A DNA stretch of 64,000 nucleotides from Parahoeflea alexandrii (GTDB lineage: Bacteria > Pseudomonadota > Alphaproteobacteria > Rhizobiales > Rhizobiaceae): assembly GCF_024105735.1 (NCBI RefSeq), contig NZ_JAAAML010000001.1, positions 1,001,809-1,065,808 on the forward strand, read 5' to 3'. Below are positions 63,601 through 64,000 of the stretch, one piece after another. The translations under genes and the position numbers were made by a program. The notes below the pieces were generated by a model. The model did no database searches and was not told the DNA's origin. It saw nothing but the letters and a program-made list of their open reading frames with translations. The number at the start of each line of letters is the position of its first letter. The stretch's first letter is position 1.

Positions 63601-64000
63601 CTAGTTGCCCGGTGCGCCAAAAGGCTCAAGGATGAGCCTTTCGAGCGCCTCGGTGGCCTGCTGATCGTTGCGGGCAAGAACCGCATCGACAAGCCGGTTG
63701 CGCATGTCCTTCAACCGTTCGGGTTCGATGGCGCGTTCCTTGAGTACTGCGAAACGGAAACGACGGCTCTCGAAGAACAGCCTGGACTGGAACTCGATCA
63801 GTCGCGGCGAATTGCAGCGAGACACCAGAACCGCGTGGAATTCGCGGTTTGCCTCGTCCCATTCCAGCGCCAGCGCATCGATATCGTCCATGACCATTCT
63901 GTCGGCGCGATCAACAGCGTGGCGGGCCGCAATCAGTTCTCCCTCCCAGCGCACCGCGCCGTGTTTCATCGACCATTTGAGGCCGAGGCCTTCGATCTCG
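63601..64000 (-). CDS. GntR-family regulator, C-terminal FCD domain, truncated by the window edge
   Basis: The reading frame is open to the right edge and ends at 63601. The visible 132 residues contain an FCD effector domain: DDIDALALEWDEANREFHAVLVSRCNSPRLIEF with metal-binding Asp and His pattern near the middle, then RLKDMRNRLVDAVLARNDQQATEALERLI. The N-terminal helix-turn-helix is beyond the window. Its place just upstream of the ABC operon, on the same strand, suggests it controls that operon. The effector is unknown. Confidence 0.88.
   Translation of the reverse strand, partial: EIEGLGLKWSMKHGAVRWEGELIAARHAVDRADRMVMDDIDALALEWDEANREFHAVLVSRCNSPRLIEFQSRLFFESRRFRFAVLKERAIEPERLKDMRNRLVDAVLARNDQQATEALERLILEPFGAPGN

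Overview
The window looks like a chromosomal stretch of an alphaproteobacterium of the order Hyphomicrobiales (Rhizobiales), possibly a marine Hoeflea-like genus. Three things support this. GC content is high throughout. There is a complete rhizobial very-long-chain fatty acid lipid A cluster (acpXL, fabZ, two fabF-like genes, adh, lpxXL). The hemN/fnrN pair, the pca cluster and the hybrid cobalamin gene set are of a kind found in that order. The assignment is inference; no rRNA or marker gene is present.

Region 1 (1-17788) is mostly cobalamin (B12) biosynthesis. It runs from the probable last codons of cobN, through an acetyltransferase, cobO and an EamA half-transporter, past a TauE/SafE permease and two TerB-like genes, into a tightly overlapping operon: small membrane protein, cbiX, cobH, cobL, cobI, a cbiG-cobJ fusion and cobM. 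On the minus strand lies cbiD-cobK followed by an unrecognised 402-residue protein of lower GC. On the plus strand cobA-cobB-cobC-cobD closes the region. The set is a hybrid: late-cobalt aerobic enzymes stand beside proteins named after the anaerobic pathway (CbiX, CbiG, CbiD). No cobG/cobZ or cobF is present.

Region 2 (17900-27350) holds an L,D-transpeptidase, the minus-strand VLCFA lipid A operon with a good sigma70-type promoter in front of acpXL, then divergent hemN and fnrN sharing one perfect FNR/FixK box, and a PAS-domain protein in AT-richer DNA.

Region 3 (27351-43072) is general metabolism and signalling: ETF-ubiquinone oxidoreductase, a HODM-like (DUF3445) protein, AMP nucleosidase, two very small membrane proteins downstream of tandem operator-like repeats, a diguanylate cyclase, a glutathione transferase, a DUF2147 protein, a SEL1-like protein, a HisC-like aminotransferase, an AEC transporter, glpD-glpK, an epoxide-hydrolase-like enzyme and a VOC protein.

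Region 4 (43406-52748) has a second L,D-transpeptidase and the 4-hydroxybenzoate/protocatechuate beta-ketoadipate pathway on the minus strand (pcaC-H-G-I-J-F-B-pobA) with a divergent LysR regulator (PcaQ-like). No pcaD is present.

Region 5 (52749-64000) contains an SbtA/SbtB bicarbonate transporter and PII-like pair, a GlpR-type DeoR regulator whose promoter shares a T-rich TTTCGTTT motif with the distant glpD promoter, an RND efflux pair, a SLAC1/TDT channel with a near-FNR box upstream, and a nitrate/sulfonate/taurine-type ABC importer next to a truncated GntR/FCD regulator.

The observations I would follow first are: the low-GC gene translationally coupled to a cobK that appears to have lost its usual C-terminal end; the cysteine-less ketosynthase paired with an intact one in the lipid A operon; the Cys-rich and His-rich CbiX; the two small membrane proteins with tandem GGCGTTCA repeats; and the pca cluster without pcaD. 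No tRNA, rRNA, CRISPR array, insertion sequence or cobalamin riboswitch was seen.
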